Below, one piece after another: positions 15,563 to 23,557 of a DNA stretch of 64,000 nucleotides. Within the stretch, counting starts at the first letter, position 1. Every line of letters begins with the position of its first letter. The DNA is taken from NCBI RefSeq assembly GCF_042263505.1, contig NZ_JBHKFI010000014.1:53435-117434 (forward strand), written 5' to 3'. A program made the position numbers and the translations under genes. The notes beneath the pieces were generated by a model. That model had not been told where the DNA came from and ran no database searches. It saw only the letters and a program-made list of their open reading frames with translations. Source of the DNA: Bacillus_BE sp042263505. Lineage in GTDB: Bacteria > Bacillota > Bacilli > Bacillales > Cytobacillaceae.

Positions 15563-16798
15563 ATGAAGAATTATAGAATGGGTTTTATTAAACAAATCTT
15601 TCCCTTTATCATCATTGGTGTAATCATTATGGGAGGGACCTTATGGGGCAATAAAGAAATTCAATTTTGGATCGCGATAGTTGGTTCCATTGCAGTTATT
15701 ATTTTTGGCATTTGGTCCGCGCTCCTTTTGGCTAATAAGCTTTCTCAATTTGAATTAGTATCAGAGAAAATAAAATCAGGTGATTTTACGGAAATTACCA
15801 CTAAGGAAAATCAACATCTTGGTGAATTAATGCTTGCGCTAAATGAAGTAACCGATAAAACCCGCAATCTCGTTGCTAATTTAAAAGTGGGAGTTTATGA
15901 GGTTGGAGGTCATTCAGAGGAGTTATCTGCAACAGCAACAGAGCTTACTTATATTATTCAAGATGTTATTGATACGATGAATGTCATGACACAAGGATCG
16001 ATGGAATTAAGTGCTACAACTCAGCAAATAAGTGCGGCTATTGAAGGTATAGATTCCTCTACTAATAGATTAGCAGAAAAAGCAAAAGATGCAGGAAATT
16101 TAGCTGAACAAATTAAAGAAAGAGCCTCTAAGGTCATGGAAGATGCTAAGCATTCTGTGGATTCTTCGGAAGAAATCTATGTGGAAAAAGAAGAAAAGAT
16201 AATGAAAGCTATTGAGGACTCAAAAGTAGTGCAGGAAATCACTATTTTGGCTGATACAATTGGAAGTATTGCGGAGCAAACGAATCTTTTAGCATTAAAT
16301 GCCTCAATTGAAGCTGCCAGGGCTGGTGAAGCAGGAAAAGGATTTTCTGTAGTAGCTGATGAAATAAGAAAATTGGCTGAACAATCTTCAAAATCTGTGG
16401 AAAACATTCGAAATGTCATTGGAAAAGTTCAAAGTTCCTTTAGCAACCTAACCAATAACTCAAAAGACATTTTGCATTATATGAATACGGAAGTGAAGCC
16501 AGATTATGAAAAATTTATTCAAATAGGAATTCAGTACGAAAAGGATGCTGATTTTATAAATCAAATGTCTATTGATATTGCAGATTCCTCAAGTGAAATG
16601 GCGAGTTCGATAAAAGAGGTCAACATGGCCATTCAAGAAATTTCAGCCACGACTATGCAAAATGCATCTAGTGCGGAAGAAATATTAGATAATGTTTCAG
16701 AAGTATCATTAGCGATTAAAGAAGTAGAAGAAAGTGTTCAAAATCAATATAAACTAACGGAAAATGTGAAGCAGTTACTGGATCAAGTTCAAGTGTAA
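15563..16798 (+). CDS. Methyl-accepting chemotaxis protein without an external sensor domain
   Basis: 411 residues. Two TM helices (about 11-29 and 33-54) are separated by a very short loop, then a HAMP-like linker and a long coiled-coil MCP signalling domain whose tip is IAEQTNLLALNASIEAARAGEAGKGFSVVADEIRKLAEQS (outlined). With no extracytoplasmic domain, the stimulus should be in the membrane or cytoplasm. GGTGG lies upstream of the ATG. It is the last gene of a cluster with the STAS-like and KAS III-like genes, which raises the idea of a lipid- or acyl-linked signal; this link is speculative. Confidence 0.9.
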   Translation: MKNYRMGFIKQIFPFIIIGVIIMGGTLWGNKEIQFWIAIVGSIAVIIFGIWSALLLANKLSQFELVSEKIKSGDFTEITTKENQHLGELMLALNEVTDKTRNLVANLKVGVYEVGGHSEELSATATELTYIIQDVIDTMNVMTQGSMELSATTQQISAAIEGIDSSTNRLAEKAKDAGNLAEQIKERASKVMEDAKHSVDSSEEIYVEKEEKIMKAIEDSKVVQEITILADTIGSIAEQTNLLALNASIEAARAGEAGKGFSVVADEIRKLAEQSSKSVENIRNVIGKVQSSFSNLTNNSKDILHYMNTEVKPDYEKFIQIGIQYEKDADFINQMSIDIADSSSEMASSIKEVNMAIQEISATTMQNASSAEEILDNVSEVSLAIKEVEESVQNQYKLTENVKQLLDQVQV

Positions 16799-16818
16799 AT
16801 GGCAGGGAAAGACAAGTT

Positions 16819-16847
16819 GCCCCTAGTTGAAACAACTAGGGGCTTTC
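16819..16847 (+). terminator. Terminator after the chemoreceptor gene
   Basis: A perfect 11-bp stem GCCCCTAGTTG / CAACTAGGGGC with a 3-nt loop is followed by TTTCT. Confidence 0.9.
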
Positions 16848-16874
16848 TGAATTGGGAAAGATAGATGATTAATG

Positions 16875-17084
16875 CTACATTTTTAGAGAATTCTTTTTTG
16901 CACACGTATTCACTCGCAACAGTGGATACAATGGACAAAACTTTAGGAAAGCAGTAATTATTAACACTACACCTATTAAACTAATATATTTCATTCCCCC
17001 ATCCAATAGGAAAAACAATGAGATAAATGCTATGCCTAATAGGAATCGAATCGTTCTGTCGGTCGCTCCAATATTTTTCTTCAA
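16875..17084 (-). CDS. DUF2892-family small membrane protein
   Basis: 69 residues with the family pattern NIGATDRTIRFLLGIAFI, two TM helices, and the conserved cysteine end FCPLYPLLRVNTC. Such proteins occur alone or fused to rhodanese domains and are thought to handle sulfur-containing substrates, but the function is not established. The start is TTG 17084, with AAAGGGG 8 nt upstream. A 12-bp palindrome stands about 60 nt before it. Confidence 0.85.
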   Translation of the reverse strand: MKKNIGATDRTIRFLLGIAFISLFFLLDGGMKYISLIGVVLIITAFLKFCPLYPLLRVNTCAKKNSLKM

Positions 17085-17141
17085 ACCACCAGCCCCTTTG
17101 TACTTATTTGGCTAACCAAGCGAAAAATTATTAACTTCTCT

Positions 17142-17167
17142 GACTAAATAATGCACATTATTTAGTC
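17142..17167. repeat. Perfect palindrome upstream of the DUF2892 gene
   Basis: GACTAAATAATG and its exact complement are separated by CA. There is no T-run, so it is more likely an operator than a terminator. A second imperfect dyad TTTAGTTAG/CTAATTAAA lies at 17174-17191. Confidence 0.65.
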
Positions 17168-17296
17168 TAATCTTTTAGTTAGCTAATTAAAAAATAAGGT
17201 AAAAGGGCATCGTGATTCAGTGACAAAGTCACATTGTCAATACTCTGTCAATTATCGTGAATCGAGATAATTCGTACGTCAACGTAAATCCTATTC

Positions 17297-18043
17297 TTAT
17301 TTAAATAAATGGAAAAGAAGCCGTTCCTTATCTTCGAAAAAATGCTTCATAATCTTATAGTGATTCGTTTCCTCAAGTGTGGTTTCTTGGATTCCATTTT
17401 CAGTTAATTCATAAATGATGGAATCTGGGTAAGCCATCAAAATGGGTGAATGGGTAGCAATGATAAATTGTGAATGATGATGAATTAGTTCGTGCATTCT
17501 TGAAATCATTGATAATTGGCGAAGGGGAGAAATGGCTGCTTCCGGTTCATCTAATATATACACCCCATTCCCCCAAAAACGATTCATAAATGCTGCAAAG
17601 AAGGATTCCCCATGTGATTGCTCGTGAAGAGAGAGACCACCGAAGGAATCAATGATTCTGCCTCCTCCTGGTTCTTTATCCAGTTCTTCGATATTTGTGG
17701 CTAGGTTATAGAAGGTTTCTGCACGAAGAAAGAAGCCATCCTTTGGTTTTTCAACTCCCTTAATAAGTTTAATATAGTGGTCTAGTTGTGAATGAGTATC
17801 AAAAGTTGAAAAGTTGAAATTAAAACTACCTCCTTCTGAGTTAAAGCCATAGGCAATCGCAATGGCTTCAAGTAATGTGGATTTTCCCATGCCATTTTCT
17901 CCAACAATATAGGTTACCTTTGGATGCAGGGGCAGATCGTGAAGATTCTTGATACAAGGGAGGTTAAAAGGATAGGTATGAAAGGAGGGAACAGCCTCCC
18001 GTTTGACTTCGACTTTTCTTATATATTGTTGATGGTCATACAT
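17297..18043 (-). CDS. Predicted ATPase, COG3910-type AAA/ABC-like
   Basis: 248 residues with Walker A VGENGMGKSTLLEAIA (about residues 47-62), a signature-like SHGESFFAAF, Walker B VYILDEPEAAISP and the switch IIATHSPILMAYP. This is the overlapping-nucleotide ATPase fold of the ABC/RecF class without membrane domains. Proteins of this group are common in Bacillus and of unknown role. It is a single gene, preceded by GGAGAG before the ATG, and no partner nuclease or toxin is adjacent, so a defence role is not supported. Confidence 0.85.
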   Translation of the reverse strand: MYDHQQYIRKVEVKREAVPSFHTYPFNLPCIKNLHDLPLHPKVTYIVGENGMGKSTLLEAIAIAYGFNSEGGSFNFNFSTFDTHSQLDHYIKLIKGVEKPKDGFFLRAETFYNLATNIEELDKEPGGGRIIDSFGGLSLHEQSHGESFFAAFMNRFWGNGVYILDEPEAAISPLRQLSMISRMHELIHHHSQFIIATHSPILMAYPDSIIYELTENGIQETTLEETNHYKIMKHFFEDKERLLFHLFK

Positions 18044-18142
18044 GGAATCTCTCCTTCATTGATCGGTTTATCATAAGAATAACAGAATCGTCTAATAGAG
18101 AGAAACAGATAGGAAGACTTTCTTTAATAAGTCCTATCATTT

Positions 18143-18157
18143 ATGAAAACGCTTCGA
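18143..18157 (+). promoter_or_regulatory. Weak cre-like site
   Basis: ATGAAAACGCTTCGA resembles the CcpA operator core but departs at the 3' half. It lies between the ATPase and the formate transporter genes. Confidence 0.25.
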
Positions 18158-18219
18158 AAACCTTAAAGAAATGTTCACATGGATTGGTAAGAAAATGGGT
18201 TAAAATAAACTATGTTGTT

Positions 18220-18237
18220 TTGTGAATTAGTGCACAA
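18220..18237. promoter_or_regulatory. Near-consensus Rex-type operator before the formate transporter gene
   Basis: TTGTGAATTAGTGCACAA differs from the Rex consensus TTGTGAA-N4-TTCACAA at one base of the right half. It stands 57 bp upstream of the start. Rex senses the NADH/NAD ratio and represses fermentation genes. Confidence 0.55.
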
Positions 18238-18294
18238 TAAAAATATTCCATAGAAAAAAAGAAAAGGAATGTTTTTTGAAAGGAAATGATCAAC

Positions 18295-19134
18295 ATGTCA
18301 TCATTCTACAAACCGGAGCAAATAGTAGACGTAACGATTAAAAACGGAATCAAAAAAACGTCCTATCCTGCCTTAACAACCATGATTTTGGGTTTTGAAG
18401 CAGGTGCATTTATTGCATTAGGCTACTTGTTATATATTCGAATTACCGCTCCATTAACAGGTGTTGCAGCAGGATTTACGAATTTATTAGGTGGAGCTGT
18501 TTTCCCAATTGGACTTATTCTTACCTTAATTGCAGGGGGAGAGCTTCTTACAGGAAATATGATGGTCGTCGCACTTTCTAGAATGGCTAAAAGGGTGAGA
18601 ACGAGTCAGTTATTAAAAAACTGGTTACTAGTTACAATTAGTAACTTTATTGGAGCTATTTTTGTGGCTTACTTTTTTGGTCATGTAATTGGATTAACAG
18701 AAACGGGTCCGTTTTTAGCGAAAACCGTAGACCTTGCTGAGCATAAGCTTGGAGATTCTTTTATTCAAGCGTTCTTTTCAGGAATTGGCTGTAACTGGCT
18801 TGTTGCTGCAGCTGTATGGCTTTCTTATGGATCAGAAGATATGATGGGGAAGATTGCGGGAATCTGGTTCCCAACAATGGCCTTCGTGTCAATTGGTTTT
18901 CAGCATATAGTAGCTAATATGTTTGTCATTCCTGCTGCAATACTAGCAGGGTATTTTACTTGGTTAGATTATTTAGGAAACTTCGTCCCAGTGTATTTAG
19001 GAAACGCGGTTGGCGGCGCATTATTTATCGCGATGGCCTATTGGCTAGCTTATAAAAAGAAAGAGCATACAGTCCTCGATAGTTCTAAATCTTCTAAGCA
19101 GGCTGAGCCAATGGTTAATAGAGGTGGTATGTAA
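18295..19134 (+). CDS. Formate/nitrite transporter family (FocA/NirC) protein
   Basis: 279 residues, six TM helices, pentameric channel family. Visible motifs: FLLGGAVFPIGL-like NLLGGAVFPIGLILTLIAGGELLTGN (outlined), the NCNW-type GIGCNWLVAAAVW and the pore His in FQHIVANMFVIP. ATG 18295 is chosen over 18286 because AAAGGA sits at proper distance. It may export formate from mixed-acid fermentation, in line with the Rex-like site upstream and adhE elsewhere in the window, though nitrite is possible. It is joined directly to two DUF3147 genes. Confidence 0.9.
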   Translation: MSSFYKPEQIVDVTIKNGIKKTSYPALTTMILGFEAGAFIALGYLLYIRITAPLTGVAAGFTNLLGGAVFPIGLILTLIAGGELLTGNMMVVALSRMAKRVRTSQLLKNWLLVTISNFIGAIFVAYFFGHVIGLTETGPFLAKTVDLAEHKLGDSFIQAFFSGIGCNWLVAAAVWLSYGSEDMMGKIAGIWFPTMAFVSIGFQHIVANMFVIPAAILAGYFTWLDYLGNFVPVYLGNAVGGALFIAMAYWLAYKKKEHTVLDSSKSSKQAEPMVNRGGM

Positions 19135-19493
19135 TGGCCGAGATTTCCATAAGTGCCTTGGTGATACGATTCTTATTGGGTGGAACCGCAGTCCTTGGTT
19201 CAACGTTGATTGCAAAGCTTTTAGGTGAGAGAGCTGGCGGTATTTTTGCCGCATTTCCAGCTGTATACTTAGCGGCATTACTTACTGCTCATTTAGATTT
19301 AAGCGGAGCAGAGCTGATTTCGCATTCGATATTGCTTTCAAAAGGAGCAATCATTGGGATGGTCATTAATATTGTTGTGGCTATTGCCACTGGCTATCTT
19401 TTACCAAGACAGGGCTGGAAGCTTGGATTAATTCAAGCGACCGTATGTTGGTTTGTTGTTTCAATGGTTGTTGCAATCGTCACATCTCACTAA
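19134..19493 (+). CDS. DUF3147 membrane protein, first of a tandem pair
   Basis: 119 residues with four predicted TM helices and the motifs RFLLGGTAV near the N terminus and GGIFAAFPAVYLAAL. Its ATG overlaps the stop codon of the formate transporter gene by one base, implying translational coupling. The paralogue that follows shares both motifs. The family has no established function; the linkage suggests a heteromeric membrane unit or a partner of the transporter. Confidence 0.85.
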   Translation: MAEISISALVIRFLLGGTAVLGSTLIAKLLGERAGGIFAAFPAVYLAALLTAHLDLSGAELISHSILLSKGAIIGMVINIVVAIATGYLLPRQGWKLGLIQATVCWFVVSMVVAIVTSH

Positions 19494-19512
19494 TGAAGAA
19501 AAGGTGATTCTC

Positions 19513-19887
19513 TTGAATAAGCATGATTTAATTCTTCGTTTTTTATTAGGTGGTACAGCTGTCATGCTCAGCTATATTGTGACAGTCATTTCTCCCTGGA
19601 AGCTATTAGCAGGGATCTTTGCCGCATTTCCAGCGGTGATGCTTACAGCCGTATTGATGGTGGGAATAGCTTCAGGCTCAAAAAAGGCAGCAAAGATAGC
19701 CAATGGATCCGTTTATGGGATGATTGGCGGCGTAGTATGTGTAGCAACGGTCCTTTTGGTCTTGAAGGTAACGAACAATTGGATGTTTAGTATTATCTTA
19801 GGATTATTCTTATGGCTTGGCAGCTCTATTCTAGTGTCTGTCATTAGAGAAAGAATGAAGAATATAAGCTCTCGCAAAGCGGCATGA
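19513..19887 (+). CDS. DUF3147 membrane protein, second of a tandem pair
   Basis: 124 residues from TTG 19513, preceded by AAAGGTGA at 7 nt. It repeats the pattern RFLLGGTAVMLSY and AGIFAAFPAVMLTA of its upstream neighbour, has four TM helices, and ends with a basic tail IRERMKNISSRKAA. A longer frame from 19453 overlaps the preceding gene and is not needed. Function unknown. Confidence 0.85.
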   Translation: MNKHDLILRFLLGGTAVMLSYIVTVISPWKLLAGIFAAFPAVMLTAVLMVGIASGSKKAAKIANGSVYGMIGGVVCVATVLLVLKVTNNWMFSIILGLFLWLGSSILVSVIRERMKNISSRKAA

Positions 19888-19984
19888 AACTTTTGGTTAG
19901 AATTATAGCTTTCTGGTATTTTTACTTATTAATTAATTTAATAAAATATCAGATTTGTAAAAATCTGTTGATATAGATTTTGAG

Positions 19985-20017
19985 AATCCAATGACGAGGA
20001 GGTCATTGGATTTTTTT
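19985..20017 (+). terminator. Terminator of the formate transporter/DUF3147 operon
   Basis: A perfect 11-bp stem AATCCAATGAC / GTCATTGGATT with loop GAGGAG runs into a T-tract; structured repeat copy 2 begins within the end of that tract. Confidence 0.93.
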
Positions 20018-20344
20018 ATCCCACTCTTAACGGACATTTTGACTCCCACTTCAAGATTCTGAGAATACGAAGAAGATAAGTGGGAGATCAACTGTCCGTA
20101 AAGGTCCGACGACGGACAGGAGGTCCTAGTCAGGCGAAGCCACAGGATGTGGCGTTATGAGCGTGATAAGTGAAATAAGATTTTTCTTTGGGCTTCAGCC
20201 CTTAGAAAAATCAATCAGGCTCTGCGTGACTAACCATCAGTGGGGGATGAATGGCAGACTAAAAGCGCGACGTCAACACATAAGTCTGCACACTTCACGT
20301 CCTGTGCGTCGAAAACCCCCACTGATGGAAGTTTCACTTTATAT
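20016..20344 (+). repeat. Structured intergenic repeat, copy 2 (candidate ncRNA)
   Basis: A 329-bp relative of 7516-7843 in the same orientation. Hairpin GCCAC-AGGAT-GTGGC lies at 20139-20153 and hairpin CAC-GTCCT-GTG at 20296-20306; their loops still pair with one U-G wobble on the plus strand, but would mismatch (A-C) in a minus-strand RNA. A region that pairs poorly in copy 1 forms GGAC-AGGAG-GTCC here. The outer 5 bp of the long CCATCAGTGGGGG stem are not conserved, the inner 13 bp are. No gene is encoded; ORFs across it have no SD or homology. Confidence 0.88.
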
Positions 20345-20395
20345 CCAGATTGAATACGGAGAAATTGATTCGGAAAAATTTTTTTGTCAATACTA

Positions 20396-20426
20396 TTGAC
20401 CTTAACGTTGCGTAAAGGTGTATCTT
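20396..20426 (+). promoter_or_regulatory. MerR-type promoter with 19-bp spacer and operator dyad
   Basis: TTGACC (20396-20401) and TATCTT (20421-20426) are 19 bp apart, the overlong spacing typical of MerR-activated promoters. The spacer holds the dyad ACCTTAACG-TTG-CGTAAAGGT with one mismatch. It should drive the mta-like gene itself. Confidence 0.82.
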
Positions 20427-20447
20427 CTGAGGTAGGGAGGTGATCAG

Positions 20448-21203
20448 ATGGAATATACCGTGCAGAAGCTTGGAAAATTAGCTGGAGTAAGCACCAGAAC
20501 ATTAAGATATTATGATGAAATCGGGATTCTTAAGCCGGCAAGAATCAATTCATCAGGATATCGAATCTATGGGCAGGCTGAGGTCGATAGGCTGCAGCAA
20601 GTTCTGTTCTATCGGGAGCTAGGCGTTAATTTAGAGACCATTAAAGAAGTCATCACTTCAGCATCGTTTGATGGAGCAATTGCACTTAAAGAACATCGTG
20701 AAAAGCTCCTTGAAAAAAGAAAACAGCTTGATTTGCTGATTGAAAATGTTAATAAGACGATTGATTCAATGGAAGGGAGAAGAACCATGTCTAATAAAGA
20801 AAAATTTGAAGGATTTAAGAAAAAGCTAATTGAGGATAATGAGAAAAAATATGGCAAAGAAATCCGTGAAAAATATGGCGAAGAAACGATTAATAAATCA
20901 AATGCAAAAATGCTGAATATGACCGAAGCAGAATATGAAAGGGTTACAAAGCTTTCAGAGGAGGTAAATTCTACTTTAGCCGAAGCGATGAAGACAGGGA
21001 ATCCAGCAAGCGAGTTGGCGCAAAAAGCAGCAGAACTGCATAAACAATGGCTCACTTTTTATTGGAGTGAGTACAGTAAAGAAGCTCATGCCGGGCTTGC
21101 TCAAATGTATGCAGATGATGAACGATTCAAAGCGTATTACGATAAAATCCAACCAGGGGCAGCGGAATTTTTACGGGATGCGATTCTGATTTATACGAAA
21201 TAA
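20448..21203 (+). CDS. MerR-family activator with TipAS drug-recognition domain
   Basis: 251 residues. Residues 1-70 are the MerR HTH and wing (YTVQKLGKLAGVSTRTLRYYDEIGILKPARI), followed by a coiled-coil dimer helix. The C-terminal half (from KFEGFKKKLIEDNEKKYGKEIREKYG to KIQPGAAEFLRDAI) is a TipAS domain, as in B. subtilis Mta and Streptomyces TipAL. It binds drugs or stress ligands and untwists 19-bp-spaced promoters; one is directly in front of this gene, so autoactivation is likely. GGGAGGTGAT precedes ATG. A drug pump target is not adjacent. Confidence 0.92.
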   Translation: MEYTVQKLGKLAGVSTRTLRYYDEIGILKPARINSSGYRIYGQAEVDRLQQVLFYRELGVNLETIKEVITSASFDGAIALKEHREKLLEKRKQLDLLIENVNKTIDSMEGRRTMSNKEKFEGFKKKLIEDNEKKYGKEIREKYGEETINKSNAKMLNMTEAEYERVTKLSEEVNSTLAEAMKTGNPASELAQKAAELHKQWLTFYWSEYSKEAHAGLAQMYADDERFKAYYDKIQPGAAEFLRDAILIYTK

Positions 21204-21239
21204 CTTGAATAGTTGAAACTTGATTTTTTGTCAGAGATT

Positions 21240-21281
21240 AGAACAACTGTACATAGAAAAAAAGTGTACAGTTGTTCTTTT
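21240..21281 (+). terminator. Terminator of the MerR/TipAS gene
   Basis: A perfect 14-bp stem AGAACAACTGTACA / TGTACAGTTGTTCT is followed by a T-rich tail. Confidence 0.92.
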
Positions 21282-21368
21282 GCTGATTACCATTCAACTA
21301 AGAATTCAGTCTGCTAAAAATGCTCGAAATGGAGCGGTGATCTCTTTTCCTCATAATAAAAAACGATT

Positions 21369-22052
21369 CTATTTGCGAGCATAAAGTACAGAAAAATTAA
21401 AATATTTATAGACACAGTCAACTTCGCTAAAACCAGCATCTTTTAACCATTTTAGTTGATTTTCTAGTGTCGCCATCTTATCAAGTTTCGTCCGTTCATG
21501 AGCTGCCTTTAGTTCTTCACTAGTTAATCCACTTCTTTCAATTTTCAAATTCCAATCGTTTTTATACATGGTTTCAATAAATGGTGTGGAACCTAAAACT
21601 TGGTCAGCATTAATAAAAATTCCCTCTTCATTTAGTAGATTGTAAACTTTCCTATATAATTTTTCTTTTTGCGCATCCGTTAAATGGTGAATGGATAAAG
21701 AGGAAATCACAAAATCAAATTTTGTTTGGAAATCATAGCTTGTATAATCAGCAATCATGTAACTGATCGCTGAATCGTCTTGGAAACGGGCCTTCGCTTT
21801 TTCAATCATGTTTTCAGATAAATCAATTAAGGAAATCTGGGCATTTGGATATTTTTCTTTAACATAGGCTGAAAAAATACCCGTCCCTGCTCCAACATCT
21901 AAGATGGTGGGTGTATCGTGCTTTGCTTCAATTAAGGATATAGGAATAGAATAAAAGTCATCAAAGCATGGGATTAGTTTTTTTCTTTGATGGTCGTATT
22001 GTGATGCGTGGTGATTAAAGGTGGATTTTACATCTTTATTTGTGATCTCCAT
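21369..22052 (-). CDS. Class I SAM-dependent methyltransferase
   Basis: 227 residues with motif I ILDVGAGTGIFSAYV at about residues 49-63, motif II LIDLSENMI, and the SSLSIHHL stretch common in small-molecule methyltransferases of the UbiE/COQ5-like group. AGGAGGGTCC precedes the ATG at 22052. It stands alone, convergent with the MerR gene; no pathway neighbours point to a substrate. Confidence 0.87.
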   Translation of the reverse strand: MEITNKDVKSTFNHHASQYDHQRKKLIPCFDDFYSIPISLIEAKHDTPTILDVGAGTGIFSAYVKEKYPNAQISLIDLSENMIEKAKARFQDDSAISYMIADYTSYDFQTKFDFVISSLSIHHLTDAQKEKLYRKVYNLLNEEGIFINADQVLGSTPFIETMYKNDWNLKIERSGLTSEELKAAHERTKLDKMATLENQLKWLKDAGFSEVDCVYKYFNFSVLYARK

Positions 22053-22216
22053 TATTTAGGACCCTCCTAGTAAATCTATTTAGTAGAGTATTATAATGAA
22101 AATTTTGACAATCAACAACGGGTTTTAGAAAAAAATTTTTTGAACTATGAGAAAAAATGGTGGCTGTCATAATGGCCATCTAATTTACTTCCGTTCAGAA
22201 TGATTTATATATTTTA

Positions 22217-22231
22217 AATATTCTAAAAAGT
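22217..22231. promoter_or_regulatory. Candidate CodY box before liv genes
   Basis: AATATTCTAAAAAGT matches AATTTTCWGAAAATT at 12 of 15 positions and lies immediately upstream of the predicted -35. CodY commonly represses branched-chain amino acid uptake in Bacilli, so the position is plausible. Confidence 0.4.
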
Positions 22232-22232
22232 A

Positions 22233-22261
22233 TTTACATTTTTATAGTTTTGTACTTTAAT
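22233..22261 (+). promoter_or_regulatory. Probable sigma-A promoter of the liv operon
   Basis: TTTACA (22233-22238) and TTTAAT (22256-22261) are 17 bp apart and lie 57 bp before the binding-protein start. Confidence 0.55.
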
Positions 22262-22317
22262 AATATTTAGTTTTGAAAATTTGGACATTTAAAAATCAAA
22301 GGGGGTTAACCGAAAGA

Positions 22318-23478
22318 ATGAAAACAAATTTAAAGAGAATCATTCAGTTTTCTGCTCTTTCTAGTCTACTAGTTTTATCGGCTTGTAGCGGTGGAGGAGA
22401 AAAAGCATCGGGCGATAAAGATAGTAAGGGGAATAGCGGTGTTATAACAGCCGATATTGGTGTCGTCTCATTTATATCTGGTTCAGGTGCAGCTTATGGG
22501 GAAGCAATAACAAATGGTCTAAAACTTGCTCAAGAAGAAATTAATAAAAAAGGTGAAGTAAAAATCAACCTCGAAATTGAGGATTCTGCGGGTAAGCAGG
22601 ATCAAGCTTTGTCTGCGGCCCAAAAGCTAATGAACTCCAAAAACGTAACTGCCATTATTGGACCAACGTTAAGCACGGAAATGAATGTCGTAGGACCAGA
22701 AGCAGATCTAAATGGTGTACCTATTATGGGAACATCTACGACAGCTCAAGGAATTCCACAAATTGGGGACTATGTATTCCGTAATTCGATTCCAGAATCA
22801 TTAGCAATCCCAGCATCTATTAAAAAAGCTGTGGATAAATATAAGGCGAAAAAAGTCGCCATTTTATATGGAAATGATGATGTATTTACTAAATCAGGTT
22901 ATGACACTATGAAGCAGGCTGCCAAGGATATGGGACTTGAAGTATTAGCGACGGAAACCTTCCAAAAAGGACAATCAGACTATAATGCTCAATTAACAAA
23001 GATTAAAGGACTGAAACCAGATTTAATCCTTTGCTCTGCCTTATATAACGAAGGCGCTGTCATTATGGATCAAGCTCGTAAAATGGGGATTACTGTTCCG
23101 TTTGTCGGCGGTAATGGATTTAATTCTCCAGAGGTAATCAAAATTGCAGGGAACGCTGCTAACGGACTCATTGTAGCAACACCTTGGTATGCAGAAAAAG
23201 AGGATGAAAAGGTTCAAAACTTCGTTAGTACGTATAAAGAAAAATTTGGAAATGTACCAGACCAATTTGCAGCTCAAGCCTATGATGCACTGTATTTAAT
23301 GGCAGATGCCTTAAAACGGGCTGGAGAAGCAGATCGTGATGCTCTTCGTGATGCATTAGCTGAAACGAAAGACTTTAATGGAATATTAGGAAATATCTCA
23401 TTTGATAAAGATGGAGATGTTGTGATGGAACCTACTGTTCTTGAGATTAAAGATGGGAAGTTCCAAATTTTTGAATAA
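22318..23478 (+). CDS. livJ: Branched-chain amino acid ABC transporter, substrate-binding lipoprotein
   Basis: 386 residues from ATG 22318. A lipoprotein signal peptide ends in the lipobox LSAC (cysteine near residue 22) followed by a Ser/Gly-rich linker. The mature part is a type I periplasmic-binding fold of the Leu/Ile/Val family (IGVVSFISGSGAAYGEAITNGLKLA, AIIGPTLSTEMNVVGPEADLNGVP, FAAQAYDALYLMADAL). It captures amino acids outside the membrane for the permeases encoded downstream. The longer frame from 22273 is rejected because GGGGGT lies between the two starts. Confidence 0.93.
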   Translation: MKTNLKRIIQFSALSSLLVLSACSGGGEKASGDKDSKGNSGVITADIGVVSFISGSGAAYGEAITNGLKLAQEEINKKGEVKINLEIEDSAGKQDQALSAAQKLMNSKNVTAIIGPTLSTEMNVVGPEADLNGVPIMGTSTTAQGIPQIGDYVFRNSIPESLAIPASIKKAVDKYKAKKVAILYGNDDVFTKSGYDTMKQAAKDMGLEVLATETFQKGQSDYNAQLTKIKGLKPDLILCSALYNEGAVIMDQARKMGITVPFVGGNGFNSPEVIKIAGNAANGLIVATPWYAEKEDEKVQNFVSTYKEKFGNVPDQFAAQAYDALYLMADALKRAGEADRDALRDALAETKDFNGILGNISFDKDGDVVMEPTVLEIKDGKFQIFE

Positions 23479-23557
23479 TCAAGATTAAATGATAAAGGCT
23501 CTGTTAATGAGTGTTGTTAGATCCGTACTCCTTCATTAATAGAAGGGGGATCAAACA

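Noticed and set aside
17297..18043. Anti-phage defence ATPase
   Set aside because: The AAA/ABC-like fold invites this idea, but there is no nuclease, reverse transcriptase or toxin partner and neighbours are housekeeping-like genes.
20157..20399. Protein-coding ORFs across structured repeat copy 2, on both strands
   Set aside because: They run through conserved hairpins, have no SD and are not kept open in copy 1.
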